Of a stretch of DNA of 64,000 nucleotides, positions 11,337-21,112 are shown piece by piece (position 1 is the stretch's first letter; every line of letters begins with the position of its first letter). Source of the DNA: Archangium violaceum (lineage in GTDB: Bacteria; Myxococcota; Myxococcia; Myxococcales; Myxococcaceae); contig NZ_CP069338.1 of NCBI RefSeq assembly GCF_016859125.1, forward strand, positions 7,069,501 through 7,133,500. The letters run 5' to 3'. The notes under the pieces are model-generated. The model was not told the DNA's origin. It worked only from the letters and a program-made list of their open reading frames with translations, and made no database searches. The position numbers and the translations under genes are program-made.

Positions 11337-12005
11337 ATGGAATCCGGAATGACTCCGTCCAAGGGCGTCACACGAGAAGGAGAGCGTCCCAGGGATCGCC
11401 GGTACATTTCCCCTTGAGTGCGCCCTTGATACGGATGTCCCTTGGGATACCTGCTCCACGTGGGGAGGTTGCTCTCCGGGCAGGGAAACTTGAAGTCATA
11501 GATGGCCCAGGGTTGCAATGGGTCACCTGCGTGGATGACGACGTCGCGCCGCCTTGTGTTTTTCCAATCCCCAGATCATCGCCTGGGTTATTGGATCCCC
11601 GTTGGGTTTCTTTCCGACTTCCTGGCCACAGTCGCTTTTTCCCGGCTTCTTTCCTCCCAACCGCTTCCGGTTGATCTCCTCTTCCGCGTGGCGTGCGCAC
11701 TCCTCCAGGAGCTTTTCGATGTCCGCCCGAGCCGCTCGGAAGGAATCGATATCATTCAGCACCAGTGCAGCAGCGGCCGTGAGCGCGACCTTCCCACCAG
11801 GTATCGGTGTTTTCGCGGTGGATTTGACGACCCGGAAGGTCACGCCTTCCATTCCTTCGATGGCGTCGCAGGCCCCCGGGTTCATGGGGTGGTTCTTCAC
11901 GCAGCAGCTATGGGTGTTATCCGCTGGCGTGCAGTCGCCTGCATCGAAACAACCGCTGCTGCCAACGCTGACGCTCAGCATGAGCAGTGGAGATAGCACC
12001 CACAT
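11330..12005 (-). pseudogene. Lipoprotein nuclease-like toxin, inactivated by an out-of-frame internal deletion
   Basis: The first part (from ATG 12005) is a lipoprotein: WVLSPLLMLSVSVGSSGC forms the signal and lipobox. It continues to ITQAMIWGLEKHKAARR and stops near 11523. A second frame, shifted by one base, then gives DVVIHAGDPLQPWAIYDFKF followed by PCPESN and YPKGHPYQGRTQGEMYRR, ending at 11330. As far as I recall, related myxobacterial proteins carry a few dozen residues between these two parts, so a deletion with frameshift is the simplest reading. D in DVVIH and DFK in IYDFKF resemble a PD-(D/E)XK nuclease core. The gene sits directly before, and overlaps, the DUF3396 gene. Confidence 0.7.
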
Positions 12006-12195
12006 CCTGAGTCTCTCGGTGGGTCGGGCGCGCTGAGTCACAGGGCGGCTCCAACTCCGGTCCAGGACCTGAAACCGCAGCCCGGCGCCGCTGGGGTGAG
12101 AGCCGCATCTCTGTGATGGCATGAGCGCACGTTACCGCACGGTGCTCCCGGTATTGGCGGGTGAACTCGTGCGCCGGGCCCACCGCGCGGGTAGC

Positions 12196-13146
12196 ATGGC
12201 GCGCATGCTGCGGAAGGTCGGGCGGAAGAAGGGGCGGGCCCTGCTGGTGTTCGCCGCCGTGGCGCTGCTGGTCCTCCCGTTGGTGGGACTCGTCGTCCTG
12301 TGGAGCCGGGCGCCCCCGGAGCGGGTGGTCGAGGGGTGGCGCTTCGTTCCATGGGTGTCTCCCGGGGAGGCCCGCGAGCGGCCCACCCTCCTCCAGCCCT
12401 GCCTGGGTGACGAACAGTGCGATCCCCCGTTCGTGTGTTTCCATGACCCGCGCTATCAGCAACGGTGGTGTACGGCCAGTGATTGCGAGTCGGACTCCTG
12501 GTGCCCGACCCAGACGGCCTGCCGGTCCATTCCCATGCGAGGGCGGCAGAGGATGGCTCTCCGCGCATGTGCTCTCGAGGGCACGCGAAAGGAGGGGGAG
12601 CGGTGCCTCCGCTTTCCTCAGGCGGCCCTGCGGGAGTGGGCCTGCGGGGAGGGACTCGTTTGCGCCGGTTCCGGCTGGTGCGGCCGGCAGTGTGTTCCCG
12701 GGCAGGAGGGGACGTGTCCGGAGGGCTTCTTCTGTGCCCGCGGCGACCCCGATGGGCCCGTGTGCCAGCCCACGTGCGAGGGCCGCGCGTGCCCCGAGGG
12801 CCAGGAGTGCCTCCAACTGGAGGGCGGCGCGTCGGTGTGCCTGAAGGTGCAGGGACGCTCATGCCAGGACGGTGAACCCTGCTCCGACGGAGAGGTGTGT
12901 GTGACGGAGCCGTTCCTATCCTTGAAGGGGCAGGCCTGGAGGTCGTGCGTCCAGACCTGTGGACACGAAGGCGCCGCGAGCTGTCCAGAGGACTCCGTCT
13001 GCTTCCACGGCCACTGCCGCCTGCGCTGCTCGTTGCTGCGTCCCTACCCGTGTGGGACCCGGTTCTGCGTGAGCACCGACGACGCGGGCAATGGCGTGTG
13101 CATGTTCTCGCCGGAGCAATGGGACCTGGACGCCGAGCATCGTTGA
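12196..13146 (+). CDS. Membrane-anchored Cys-rich surface protein
   Basis: About 316 residues. A basic start (MARMLRKVGRKKGRA) is followed by one membrane helix (LLVFAAVALLVLPLVGLVVL). The rest is extracytoplasmic and contains many Cys residues in spaced repeats such as CLGDEQCDPPFVC, CEGRACPEGQEC and CSDGEVCV. Such CxxDxxC-type repeats occur in numerous myxobacterial surface proteins of unknown role and are probably disulphide-bonded. ATG 12196 or 12205 is likelier than the in-frame ATG at 12121, because the membrane segment then lies close to the N-terminus. No ribosome site is convincing. Confidence 0.65.
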   Translation: MARMLRKVGRKKGRALLVFAAVALLVLPLVGLVVLWSRAPPERVVEGWRFVPWVSPGEARERPTLLQPCLGDEQCDPPFVCFHDPRYQQRWCTASDCESDSWCPTQTACRSIPMRGRQRMALRACALEGTRKEGERCLRFPQAALREWACGEGLVCAGSGWCGRQCVPGQEGTCPEGFFCARGDPDGPVCQPTCEGRACPEGQECLQLEGGASVCLKVQGRSCQDGEPCSDGEVCVTEPFLSLKGQAWRSCVQTCGHEGAASCPEDSVCFHGHCRLRCSLLRPYPCGTRFCVSTDDAGNGVCMFSPEQWDLDAEHR

Positions 13147-13239
13147 CCCGCGACCACGAGCCGCCCTAGCGTCTCCGGCCAATTCCAAGGTCCCACCCGG
13201 ACCGGAGACGGGCTGCGGCTCGCTAGCCACCGTGTGGGC

Positions 13240-13269
13240 GCCCGACCGCGTGGGGGGACGCGATCGGGC
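13240..13269 (+). terminator. Hairpin, possible terminator after the Cys-rich gene
   Basis: GCCCGA-C-CGCGT and ACGCG-A-TCGGGC pair with a single mismatch around a six-G loop. It lies about 95 bp after the stop at 13146 and before the alpha-2-macroglobulin gene. No strong T-run follows, so the role is uncertain. Confidence 0.35.
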
Positions 13270-13358
13270 CTTACTTCCAACCACAACTCCCCTCCAGCTC
13301 GGCGTCCGGACCTCCGGCACGCCGCGTGAACAACCCGAGTCTTTTCCTCGGAGGAATC

Positions 13359-16300
13359 ATGGGTCCGCAGTCCGTTCCAACGCCGAAGCCGTTCCGCACG
13401 GCCAGGGCGCGCTGGTTGTTGGCGGCGCTACTGGTGGGCGCGATCGCCGGCTGCAACAAGGACGAATCCAAGAGCACCCCGGCGCCGTCTGGTCCGGCCC
13501 CCATCTCGGGAGCCCCGGCCAGCGGCAGCGGTCCATCTGGAACGAGCACCCCGAGTACCCCGGCCTCGGCGGACTCCCTCGCCCCCGTCATCCACGAGAT
13601 CGGCCCCGAAGGCATGGTGCCGCGCGAGGTGGTGCTGGAGTTCCCCCGCTCGGTGGCGCCCGAGAACCAGGAGGTGAAGAAGGGCACCGTCTTCACGGTG
13701 TCTCCGAACGTGCCGGGCTCGCTGAGCTTCCGCGGCGGCTCCACGCTCGTCTTCACCCCGCGCGAGAGCTTCGCCTTCAAGACCGAGTACACCGTCTCGC
13801 TCGACGCGCTCGAGCTGGCTGACGGCACCGTGGTGAAGCCCCAGGCCGCGGGAGGATGGAGCCGCACCTTCACCACGCCCGAGTTCGCCTTCCTGCGCCT
13901 GTCGCCCCGGCAGATGGACGTGCGCAAGGGCAAGGTGGAGGTGGACCTGGTCTTCTCCGGCCCGGTGGACGTGGCCAACGTGCGCCGCTTCGCTTCCTTC
14001 TCCGTGGATGGCAAGGCGCTGTCCGACGTGAAGCTGCGCTCCCACCCCACGGACCGTCACAGCGTCACCGCGGCCCTGGGGGGCGCGAGCCTCCGTCCGG
14101 GCGCCGAGGTGAAGTTCACCCTCAAGCAGGGCCTGGCCTCGACCGGCCGCAATGGGGGCACTGCCGCGGCGGGGGAGGGCTCCTTCGCGCTGCACGTGGG
14201 CAAGCGTCTCGACATCACCAACGCCTACGCGCAGGAGGGCGCCTCCGGTCACTACATCGAGGTCCGCTGCCGCGAGGTGGAAGGTGACGCGGCGCCCAGC
14301 CACCCGGAGGGCGAGGAGGATTACGACTACTACTATGGAGAAGGTGGCGAGCGCTGCAGCCTCGATGAGGACTCCGCCGCGGACACCCTTCACTTCAACC
14401 CGCCGGTGAAGTTCTCCGTGTCGCCCTCGCGCTGGGGCTTCCGCGTCTTCGGTGACTTCAAGCGTGGCTCCTATTCCATGCGCATCGACGCGGGCGCCAC
14501 CTCGTCCAAGGGCGGCACGCTGCTGTCCACCTACGAGAAGTCCTTCTCCATCTCCGCGCGCAGCCCGCAGATCAGCTTCGGCTCCACCGGCCGCTACCTG
14601 CCACGCAGCGCCTGGCGCAACCTGCCTCTCAACCACCTCAACCTGGACTCGGTGGAGCTCGTGGTGCGGCACGTGCCCCAGGAGAACCTCCTCTTCTGGA
14701 TGAGCAATGACGGCCAGGAGGCCGCCGACGAGCGCACCTCCAACGTGCTGCTGCGCAAGACGCTGGCCCTGAAGGGCGCGCAGGACACGCTGGCCACCAC
14801 CTGGTTGGACGTGGGCAGCCTCGTGCCCGCGAGCACCCGGGGGCTCGTGGAGATCACCGCCTCGGGCAGCTACAAGTCGTCCGCCTCGCGCATCCTCCTC
14901 ACGGACCTGAGCCTGGTGGCCAAGCGCGGCCTGGCGCCCCGGGGTTCGGAGGCGAAGGAGGAGGTGTTCGTGTGGGCGCTCGGCATGGAGAGCACCGAGC
15001 CGCTGTCGGGTGTCGAGGTCTCCCTGGTGAAGAAGAGCGGCCAGGTGGTGGCCCGCTGCACCACCGGGGGCGCCGACGGGTGCAAGCTGACGGTCCCCGC
15101 GCCGGGGGTGGACACCGCCGAGCCCTTCGCCCTGCTCGCTCGCAAGGGCGATGAGTTCACCTACCTCAAGTACAACGAGCTGAAGACGGAGATCGCCAAC
15201 TCGGACGTGCAGGGCGAGCCGTACCGCTCGGACAAGCCCTACCGTGCCTCCGTCTACACGGACCGGGGCGTGTACCGCCCGGGTGACACCGCGCACGTGG
15301 TGGCGGTGCTGCGCGGCCAGGACGACATGGCGCCGCCGGTGGGGATGCCCGTGGAGCTGAAGGTGGTGGACCCGCGCGAGCGCGACCTGAAGAAGGTGAC
15401 GCTGAAGACGAACGAGGCGGGCCTGGTGTCGCTGGACGTGCCCTTCGAGGCCTACCAGGACACGGGCGCCTACCACGTGGTGCTGAGCGTAGCCGGCAAG
15501 CAGGTGGCCTCGTACGGTCTCAACGTGGAGGAGTTCGTCCCCGAGCGCATGAAGGTGACGGCCCGTGCCGAGAAGTCCGGCTACGTGCAGGGCGAGGAGG
15601 TTCCGCTGACGGTGGAGGCCGCGTACCTCTTCGGGGGCTCGGCGGAGAACAGCCCGGTGGAGGTGACGTGCCGGCTGGAGCCGTCCGTCTTCCGCCCGAA
15701 GGACAACGCGCAGTACGCCTACGGGGTGTGGCGTCCGGAGGGCTCGGACGCGAAGGCCACCGTGTTGGGGCAGGTGAATGCCGAGCTGGACGCGAAGGGC
15801 CGCACGTCGGTGCGCTGCCCGGCGCAGCAGGACGCGGGCGGCTTCAAGGGTCCGGCGAAGCTGGTGGCGCAGGCCAGCGTCTTCGAGGCCGGCAGTGGCC
15901 GCTCCACGCTGGGCGAGGCCACCGTGCCGGTGCACCCGGAGGCGTACTACGTGGGCCTCCAGGCCAACGTGGACAAGGTGAAGGCGAACCAGCCCTTCAC
16001 CGTCTCCGGCGTGGTGGTGGATTGGCAGGGCGCCCCCTATGGAAAGGCCGTCAAACCGCTCGACGTGGAGTACCTGCGCCTGGACGAGGAGTACGGCTAC
16101 TTCTACGACGAGGGCTCGGGCGAGGAGCGCTACCAGCGCCACCTGCGTCCCGTGCGCGAGGGCCGTACCACCGTCAAGCCCGAGGGCGGGAAGTTCTCCT
16201 TCCAGGTGACGCCGTCCTCGGACGCCGCGGGCTACCTGGTGCGGGTGAAGTCCGGCGCGGCGCAGACGGATCTGCAGCTCGAGGGCCACGGCCGCTACTA

Positions 16301-19085
16301 CTGGTCGGACGCGTCCTCCGCGCAGGTGGACCAGACGCCCCGGCCGGCGCGGCCCACGTCCCTCTCGGTGGAGCTGCCGCGCTCGGCGAAGGTGGGGGAC
16401 TCCATCACCGTGAAGGTGAAGGCGCCCTACCGTGGCCGCATGCTCTTCACCGCCGAGACGGATGGGGTGCAGGCCGCCGAGTGGAAGGCGGTGGAGCCGG
16501 GCGAGGTGACGTGGACCTTCAAGCCCTCGGCCTTCGCGCCCAACGTCTACGTCAGCACGTTCCTGGTGAAGGATCCGCACCTCGAGTCCGCCCAGGCCTT
16601 CATGCCGGACCGGGCCTTCGGTGTGGCCAGCATGACGTTGGAGCCGGTGGACTTCACGCAGGCCGTCACCCTGAACGTGCCCAAGGAGGTTCGCTCCAAT
16701 GACACCCTCACGGTGGACCTGGAGCTGGGCTCGGTGGAGGCGGGCACCTTCGCGACGGTGGCGGTGGTGGACGAGGGCGTCCTCTCGCTCACACGCTTCA
16801 AGAGCCCGGACCCGCTCGCGGAGCTCTTCACCCGGCGGGCCCTGGGCGTGCAGACGTACGAGACGCTCGGGTGGACGCTGCTGATTCCTCCCGCTGGCGC
16901 CAGCCGCTCCACGGGTGGTGGTGGCGGGGGCGATGCCTCGGGCCGCGTGCAGCCGGTGAAGCCGGTGGCCCTCTGGAGTGGCGTGCTGCCGGTGCCCGCC
17001 AACGGCAAGCTGCGCGTCCCCTTCAAGCTGCCGCAGTACCGCGGCGCGGTGCGGGTGATGGCGGTGACGAGCGGCCCCAGGCGCATCGGCCACGCCAGCG
17101 CGCAGGTGCTGGTGCGGGATCCGCTCGTGTTGCAGACCACGCTGCCCCGCTTCCTCAGCCAGGGGGATGAGATTCAAATCCCCGTCTTCGTGACCAACCT
17201 CTCCGGCAAGGCGCAGGACGTGAAGGTGTCCCTCACCGCGGAGAACCTCCCGGTGCCGGGCATGGCGATGCCCGCGTCCATGGCCTCGCCGCTGCAACTG
17301 CTCGGCAAGAGCGAGGGCAAGGTGCGGCTGGAGGAGGGCAAGGCGGCCACGCTCGTCTTCCAGGCGAAGGCGGTGCAGGCCGTGGGCGCGGCTCGCCTCA
17401 AGGTGACGGCGGAGGGCGGCGGACACACCTCCTTCGAGCAGCTCGACGTGCCCTTCCTCCCCTCGGGTCCGCGCGAGCGCAAGGTGCAGCGGATCGAGCT
17501 GGCCGCTGGCACGTTGGACCTGTCGCCGTACCTGCAGGGCTGGCTGCCCACCAGTGAGCGCTCGACGTTCTGGGTGACCACGAACCCCTACGCCGAGTCC
17601 TTCCAGCACCTCTCGTACCTGGTGCAGTACCCGCACGGCTGCATCGAGCAGACGACGTCCTCCACCCGCCCATTGCTCTACGTCTCCGAGCTCGTGGACA
17701 GCGTGGACCCGACGCTCACGGCCAACGCCAAGATAGAGGGCATGGTGATGTCGGGCGTGAACCGGGTGCTCTCCATGCAGACGCCCTCGGGCGGCTTCGG
17801 CTACTGGCCGGGCGCCACCGAGCCGGTGGAGTGGGGCACGGCCTACGCCACGCACATGCTGCTGGACGCGCAGAAGCGCAAGTACGCGGTGCCGCAGGAC
17901 CGCATCGACACCGCGATTGACTGGATGAACCAGCAGGTGACGCGCCGCGAGGGCCGCTCGGGTCAGGGTTCCTACAACGATGGCTCCGAGGCCTACATGC
18001 ACTACGTGCTGGCCATGGCCGGCAAGGGTCACAAGGCGCGGGTGCAGAAGCTCATCGACCAGCTCGGGAGCCAGAAGTTCTGGAGCAACGGTCAGCGGGC
18101 GGAGCAGGAGTTCATGCTCAAGGCCGCGCTGTACCAGGCCGGAGACCGCCGCTACGAGAAGGACCTGCGCAACCCGGATGTCTCGGCGGTGGTGGAGGAG
18201 CGGTGGAACGGTTGGTCCTTCTACTCGGACCGGCGCCGGCGTGGCTTCATGCTGAGCACGTTCCAGGATCTGTTCGGGGATGACCCGGCGGGCGAGCCGC
18301 TCGCGCAGCGGGTGGCCGAGGCCCTCAAGCAGGAGCGCAGCAGCTACTACACCACGCAGGAGTTGGTCTGGGGCATCACCGGCCTGGGCAAGCGCGTGGC
18401 GGGAGCTGCCTCGAAGTTCGCTCCGGCGGTGCTGACGGCGGATGGCAAGGAGGTCGCGACGCGGGAGGGCGTCAAGCAGCGCGCCTCCGACCGGACGTGG
18501 GCGCTGGTGCGCGCGAGCGAGCGCAAGGGCCTGACCCTGAATGTCCCGGAGAAGGGCGAGGGCAAGCTCTACCTGGTGCTCGCGAGCGAGGGGGTGCGTT
18601 CGGGTGGCCAGTACCGCACGGGCGGCGAGGGACTCTCCCTGGAGCGCCGCTACCGCAACCTCGCGGGCGACGTGCTCGATGTGCGGGGCGGGTCCGTGGG
18701 CCTGGCGGACCTCGTCTACGTGGAGGTGAAGATCAAGAACACCTCGCGCGAGCGCATCCAGAACATCGCGCTGGTGGACCGGCTGCCGGCGGGTTGGGAG
18801 ATCGAGAACGCGCGGCTCGGGCGCGGGGGCGCGGTGGAGTGGATCTCCAACGCGGAGCCGTGGAGCGCGGACTACGTGAACATCCGGGACGACCGGATGG
18901 AGGTCTTCGGAAGCCTGGAGGCGGGCGAGACGAAGACGGTGGTCTACGCGGTGCGCGCGGTGACGTCCGGGAAGTTCACGCTGCCGCCGGTCGAGGCGGA
19001 GGCGATGTACGACCCCCGCATCTGGGCGCGCGAGGCGGGAGGCTCGGTCGAGGTCTCCGGTCCCTGGAAGGACTTCCTGCTGTAG
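13359..19085 (+). CDS. Bacterial alpha-2-macroglobulin, thioester-containing lipoprotein
   Basis: 1908-residue envelope protein that is thought to trap foreign proteases, protecting the periplasm or cell surface. A lipoprotein signal ends at LLVGAIAGC (Cys32), followed by a Pro/Ser/Thr-rich linker. The macroglobulin domain motif TDRGVYRPGDTAHVVAVLRG lies near residue 635. The thioester motif is intact: YPHGCIEQTTSS, with Cys1428 encoded at 17640. This marks it as the ECAM-type class able to bind a protease covalently. The terpenoid-like thioester domain follows (GGFGYWPGATEPVEWGTAYA). ATG 13359 is preceded by GGAGGAATC. Partner gene pbpC lies 4 kb downstream; the two are neighbours in E. coli. 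Confidence 0.93.
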   Translation: MGPQSVPTPKPFRTARARWLLAALLVGAIAGCNKDESKSTPAPSGPAPISGAPASGSGPSGTSTPSTPASADSLAPVIHEIGPEGMVPREVVLEFPRSVAPENQEVKKGTVFTVSPNVPGSLSFRGGSTLVFTPRESFAFKTEYTVSLDALELADGTVVKPQAAGGWSRTFTTPEFAFLRLSPRQMDVRKGKVEVDLVFSGPVDVANVRRFASFSVDGKALSDVKLRSHPTDRHSVTAALGGASLRPGAEVKFTLKQGLASTGRNGGTAAAGEGSFALHVGKRLDITNAYAQEGASGHYIEVRCREVEGDAAPSHPEGEEDYDYYYGEGGERCSLDEDSAADTLHFNPPVKFSVSPSRWGFRVFGDFKRGSYSMRIDAGATSSKGGTLLSTYEKSFSISARSPQISFGSTGRYLPRSAWRNLPLNHLNLDSVELVVRHVPQENLLFWMSNDGQEAADERTSNVLLRKTLALKGAQDTLATTWLDVGSLVPASTRGLVEITASGSYKSSASRILLTDLSLVAKRGLAPRGSEAKEEVFVWALGMESTEPLSGVEVSLVKKSGQVVARCTTGGADGCKLTVPAPGVDTAEPFALLARKGDEFTYLKYNELKTEIANSDVQGEPYRSDKPYRASVYTDRGVYRPGDTAHVVAVLRGQDDMAPPVGMPVELKVVDPRERDLKKVTLKTNEAGLVSLDVPFEAYQDTGAYHVVLSVAGKQVASYGLNVEEFVPERMKVTARAEKSGYVQGEEVPLTVEAAYLFGGSAENSPVEVTCRLEPSVFRPKDNAQYAYGVWRPEGSDAKATVLGQVNAELDAKGRTSVRCPAQQDAGGFKGPAKLVAQASVFEAGSGRSTLGEATVPVHPEAYYVGLQANVDKVKANQPFTVSGVVVDWQGAPYGKAVKPLDVEYLRLDEEYGYFYDEGSGEERYQRHLRPVREGRTTVKPEGGKFSFQVTPSSDAAGYLVRVKSGAAQTDLQLEGHGRYYWSDASSAQVDQTPRPARPTSLSVELPRSAKVGDSITVKVKAPYRGRMLFTAETDGVQAAEWKAVEPGEVTWTFKPSAFAPNVYVSTFLVKDPHLESAQAFMPDRAFGVASMTLEPVDFTQAVTLNVPKEVRSNDTLTVDLELGSVEAGTFATVAVVDEGVLSLTRFKSPDPLAELFTRRALGVQTYETLGWTLLIPPAGASRSTGGGGGGDASGRVQPVKPVALWSGVLPVPANGKLRVPFKLPQYRGAVRVMAVTSGPRRIGHASAQVLVRDPLVLQTTLPRFLSQGDEIQIPVFVTNLSGKAQDVKVSLTAENLPVPGMAMPASMASPLQLLGKSEGKVRLEEGKAATLVFQAKAVQAVGAARLKVTAEGGGHTSFEQLDVPFLPSGPRERKVQRIELAAGTLDLSPYLQGWLPTSERSTFWVTTNPYAESFQHLSYLVQYPHGCIEQTTSSTRPLLYVSELVDSVDPTLTANAKIEGMVMSGVNRVLSMQTPSGGFGYWPGATEPVEWGTAYATHMLLDAQKRKYAVPQDRIDTAIDWMNQQVTRREGRSGQGSYNDGSEAYMHYVLAMAGKGHKARVQKLIDQLGSQKFWSNGQRAEQEFMLKAALYQAGDRRYEKDLRNPDVSAVVEERWNGWSFYSDRRRRGFMLSTFQDLFGDDPAGEPLAQRVAEALKQERSSYYTTQELVWGITGLGKRVAGAASKFAPAVLTADGKEVATREGVKQRASDRTWALVRASERKGLTLNVPEKGEGKLYLVLASEGVRSGGQYRTGGEGLSLERRYRNLAGDVLDVRGGSVGLADLVYVEVKIKNTSRERIQNIALVDRLPAGWEIENARLGRGGAVEWISNAEPWSADYVNIRDDRMEVFGSLEAGETKTVVYAVRAVTSGKFTLPPVEAEAMYDPRIWAREAGGSVEVSGPWKDFLL

Positions 19086-19117
19086 TCGTGGCGTCACCGC
19101 GGAGGCGGCCGTCCTGG

Positions 19118-19137
19118 GGACCCTGGAATCAGGGTCC
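19118..19137 (+). terminator. Hairpin after the alpha-2-macroglobulin gene
   Basis: GGACCCTG, loop GAAT, CAGGGTCC form a perfect 8-bp stem 33 bp after the stop codon. There is no T-run, but the position supports a transcription end or mRNA 3' stabiliser. Confidence 0.55.
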
Positions 19138-19252
19138 TCGTCAGAACCGGAAAACCTGTTTATAAGGCGAGGCCGGAACGCTCGTTCCTCTCACGCCCGT
19201 GGTCCCGTCCGTCAGGCTGGGAGGGAGAGCCCTCACGGAAGGGACCGGAGCC

Positions 19253-21082
19253 ATGGACACGCGTCGAGAGGAAGTCCTGCGGATGAGGGGTCGGCGGTTG
19301 GCGCTCGCGGGGATGGCCGCCACGCTCGTGGCCTGCGGAGTGGACCCGGGTGGGCCGGAGGAGCGCTCGGGCACGACGCGGCAGGCCCTCACCGTCGTGA
19401 CTCCGTCGGATGACTCCTACGTCCACGAGAGCAATTCATCCTCCAATTACGGTTCGAGCACGTCGGTGTACTTGAAGACCGATCCGGGCACGAGCCGTCA
19501 TGGCTACTTGAAGTTCAATGTGAGCGGCGTCTCTGGCGTGACGAGCGCCAGGTTGAAGGTGTACGGCAGCGCGTCGTCGGCCACGACCCTGGTGGCCTAC
19601 GAGACGACGGACAATTGGACGGAGTCGGCCATCACCTGGGCCAACAAGCCGGCCGTGGGAAGCCAGGTGGGCAGCGTGTCGATCAACACGACCGCGAAGT
19701 ACAACGAAATCGATGTGACGTCCTACGTGAGCGCCCAGGCGAGCGGAGACGGCACGGTCTCTTTCGTGCTGCAGGAGAGCGTGGGCAAATACACCACGCT
19801 GAACAGCAGCGAGAACGCCTCGAACCCTCCACAGTTGGAGATTACTGCGAATGGCGGCTCGGGCGGAGACACCCAGCCCCCCTCGACGCCCGCGAATCTG
19901 ACGGCCACCGGGGTGTCCAGCAGTCAGATCAACCTGAGCTGGAGCGCCTCCACGGACAACGTCGGGGTGACTGGCTATGACGTCTACCGGAACGGCGCAT
20001 TCCTGAAGAGCGTCAGCGGCACTTCGACGAGCGATACCGGCCTGACGGCCTCGACGACCTACAGTTATCAACTGAAGGCCAGGGACGCGGCGGGCAATGT
20101 CTCCAGTGGCAGCAACACGGCCCTCGCGACGACGAGCGGCGGCACGACTTCCTGTGCGAATGCGCTGGCGACGACCGCCGACATCCAGAACGCGATGAAG
20201 AACGCCGCACCGGGCAGCACCCTGGTCATTGCCTCGGGCACCTATACCGGCAACCGGTCCACGAGCGGAGATCCGGGCGGCCAGGGGCTGTTCTACTCGG
20301 GCAGGAGCGGCACGGCTTCCAGCCCCATCACCCTGAAGAGCTGCGATCCGAGCAATCCGGCCATCCTGAAGGGCGTCGCGGTCAACGATGGCTCCTACGG
20401 CATCCATCTGACCGGGGACTACTGGCAGATCCGGGACCTCATCATCACGAACGCGCAGAAGGGAATCATCATCGACAACGGAAACCACAATGTGCTGAGC
20501 CACGTCGAGGTTCACCTCATCGGGGACGAAGGCGTCCATTTCCGTGATGGCAGCTCCTACAACACGTTGGAGCACTCGAAGATCCACGACACGGGCAACT
20601 ACCAGCCGGGATACGGCGAAGGCGCTTATGTCGGTTCCGATGCCAGCTCGCCCTATGAGCACGTCGTCGTGGGAAATGTCATTCGATACACGAACTTCGC
20701 CGGTGGCATCACCGCGGAGCATATCGACATCAAGGAAGGCGCGGACGGGACCGTCGTGGAGTACTGCACCTTCGACGGGACGGGTATCTCCGGGGCCAAC
20801 AGCGCTGACAGCTTCGTGGACGTTAAGGGCGTCAACACCCTCATCCGGTACAACGAAGGCTACCGGAACGGGAATGCCTCCGTGGTGGACGCCTTCCAGG
20901 TCCGTACGCACGGCAGCGGTTATGCGACGGGCGTCAACAACAGGTTCCAGAACAACACCGTCGACCTGGATGATGCTCCGGGATACGTGGTGTATGCGAC
21001 GAGCGCGACCACGGGCACGACGGCCTCCGGCGATGTCAGGATTGGCGGCGGGAATCTGTACAACGGCAACGTGAACAGATGA
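19253..21082 (+). CDS. Beta-helix lipoprotein with DNRLRE/CBM96-like and fibronectin III domains
   Basis: 609-residue secreted lipoprotein; the signal ends in LAGMAATLVACG. The first domain (about residues 45-195) resembles DNRLRE/CBM96 modules (SDDSYVHESNSSSNYGSST; ARLKVYGS; WTESAITWANKP). A fibronectin type III domain follows (PPSTPANLTATGVSSSQINL; SYQLKARDAAGN). The C-terminal ~300 residues form a right-handed parallel beta-helix (IHLTGDYWQIRDLIITNAQK; EGVHFRDGSSYNTLEHSKI), as in pectate-lyase-like proteins. No catalytic residues can be named, so a polysaccharide-binding or lyase role is inference. ATG 19253 follows ACCGGAGCC. It has more A/T-rich codons than neighbouring genes. Confidence 0.8.
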   Translation: MDTRREEVLRMRGRRLALAGMAATLVACGVDPGGPEERSGTTRQALTVVTPSDDSYVHESNSSSNYGSSTSVYLKTDPGTSRHGYLKFNVSGVSGVTSARLKVYGSASSATTLVAYETTDNWTESAITWANKPAVGSQVGSVSINTTAKYNEIDVTSYVSAQASGDGTVSFVLQESVGKYTTLNSSENASNPPQLEITANGGSGGDTQPPSTPANLTATGVSSSQINLSWSASTDNVGVTGYDVYRNGAFLKSVSGTSTSDTGLTASTTYSYQLKARDAAGNVSSGSNTALATTSGGTTSCANALATTADIQNAMKNAAPGSTLVIASGTYTGNRSTSGDPGGQGLFYSGRSGTASSPITLKSCDPSNPAILKGVAVNDGSYGIHLTGDYWQIRDLIITNAQKGIIIDNGNHNVLSHVEVHLIGDEGVHFRDGSSYNTLEHSKIHDTGNYQPGYGEGAYVGSDASSPYEHVVVGNVIRYTNFAGGITAEHIDIKEGADGTVVEYCTFDGTGISGANSADSFVDVKGVNTLIRYNEGYRNGNASVVDAFQVRTHGSGYATGVNNRFQNNTVDLDDAPGYVVYATSATTGTTASGDVRIGGGNLYNGNVNR

Positions 21083-21112
21083 GCCGGCGCTCCGGGCCTC
21101 CGAGCTGTGCGC

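Noticed and set aside
13428-19097. Very long open frame antisense to the alpha-2-macroglobulin gene
   Set aside because: High GC content leaves antisense frames open; the product is Arg/His/Leu/Ala-rich with no domain, while the plus-strand product shows a full protein family.
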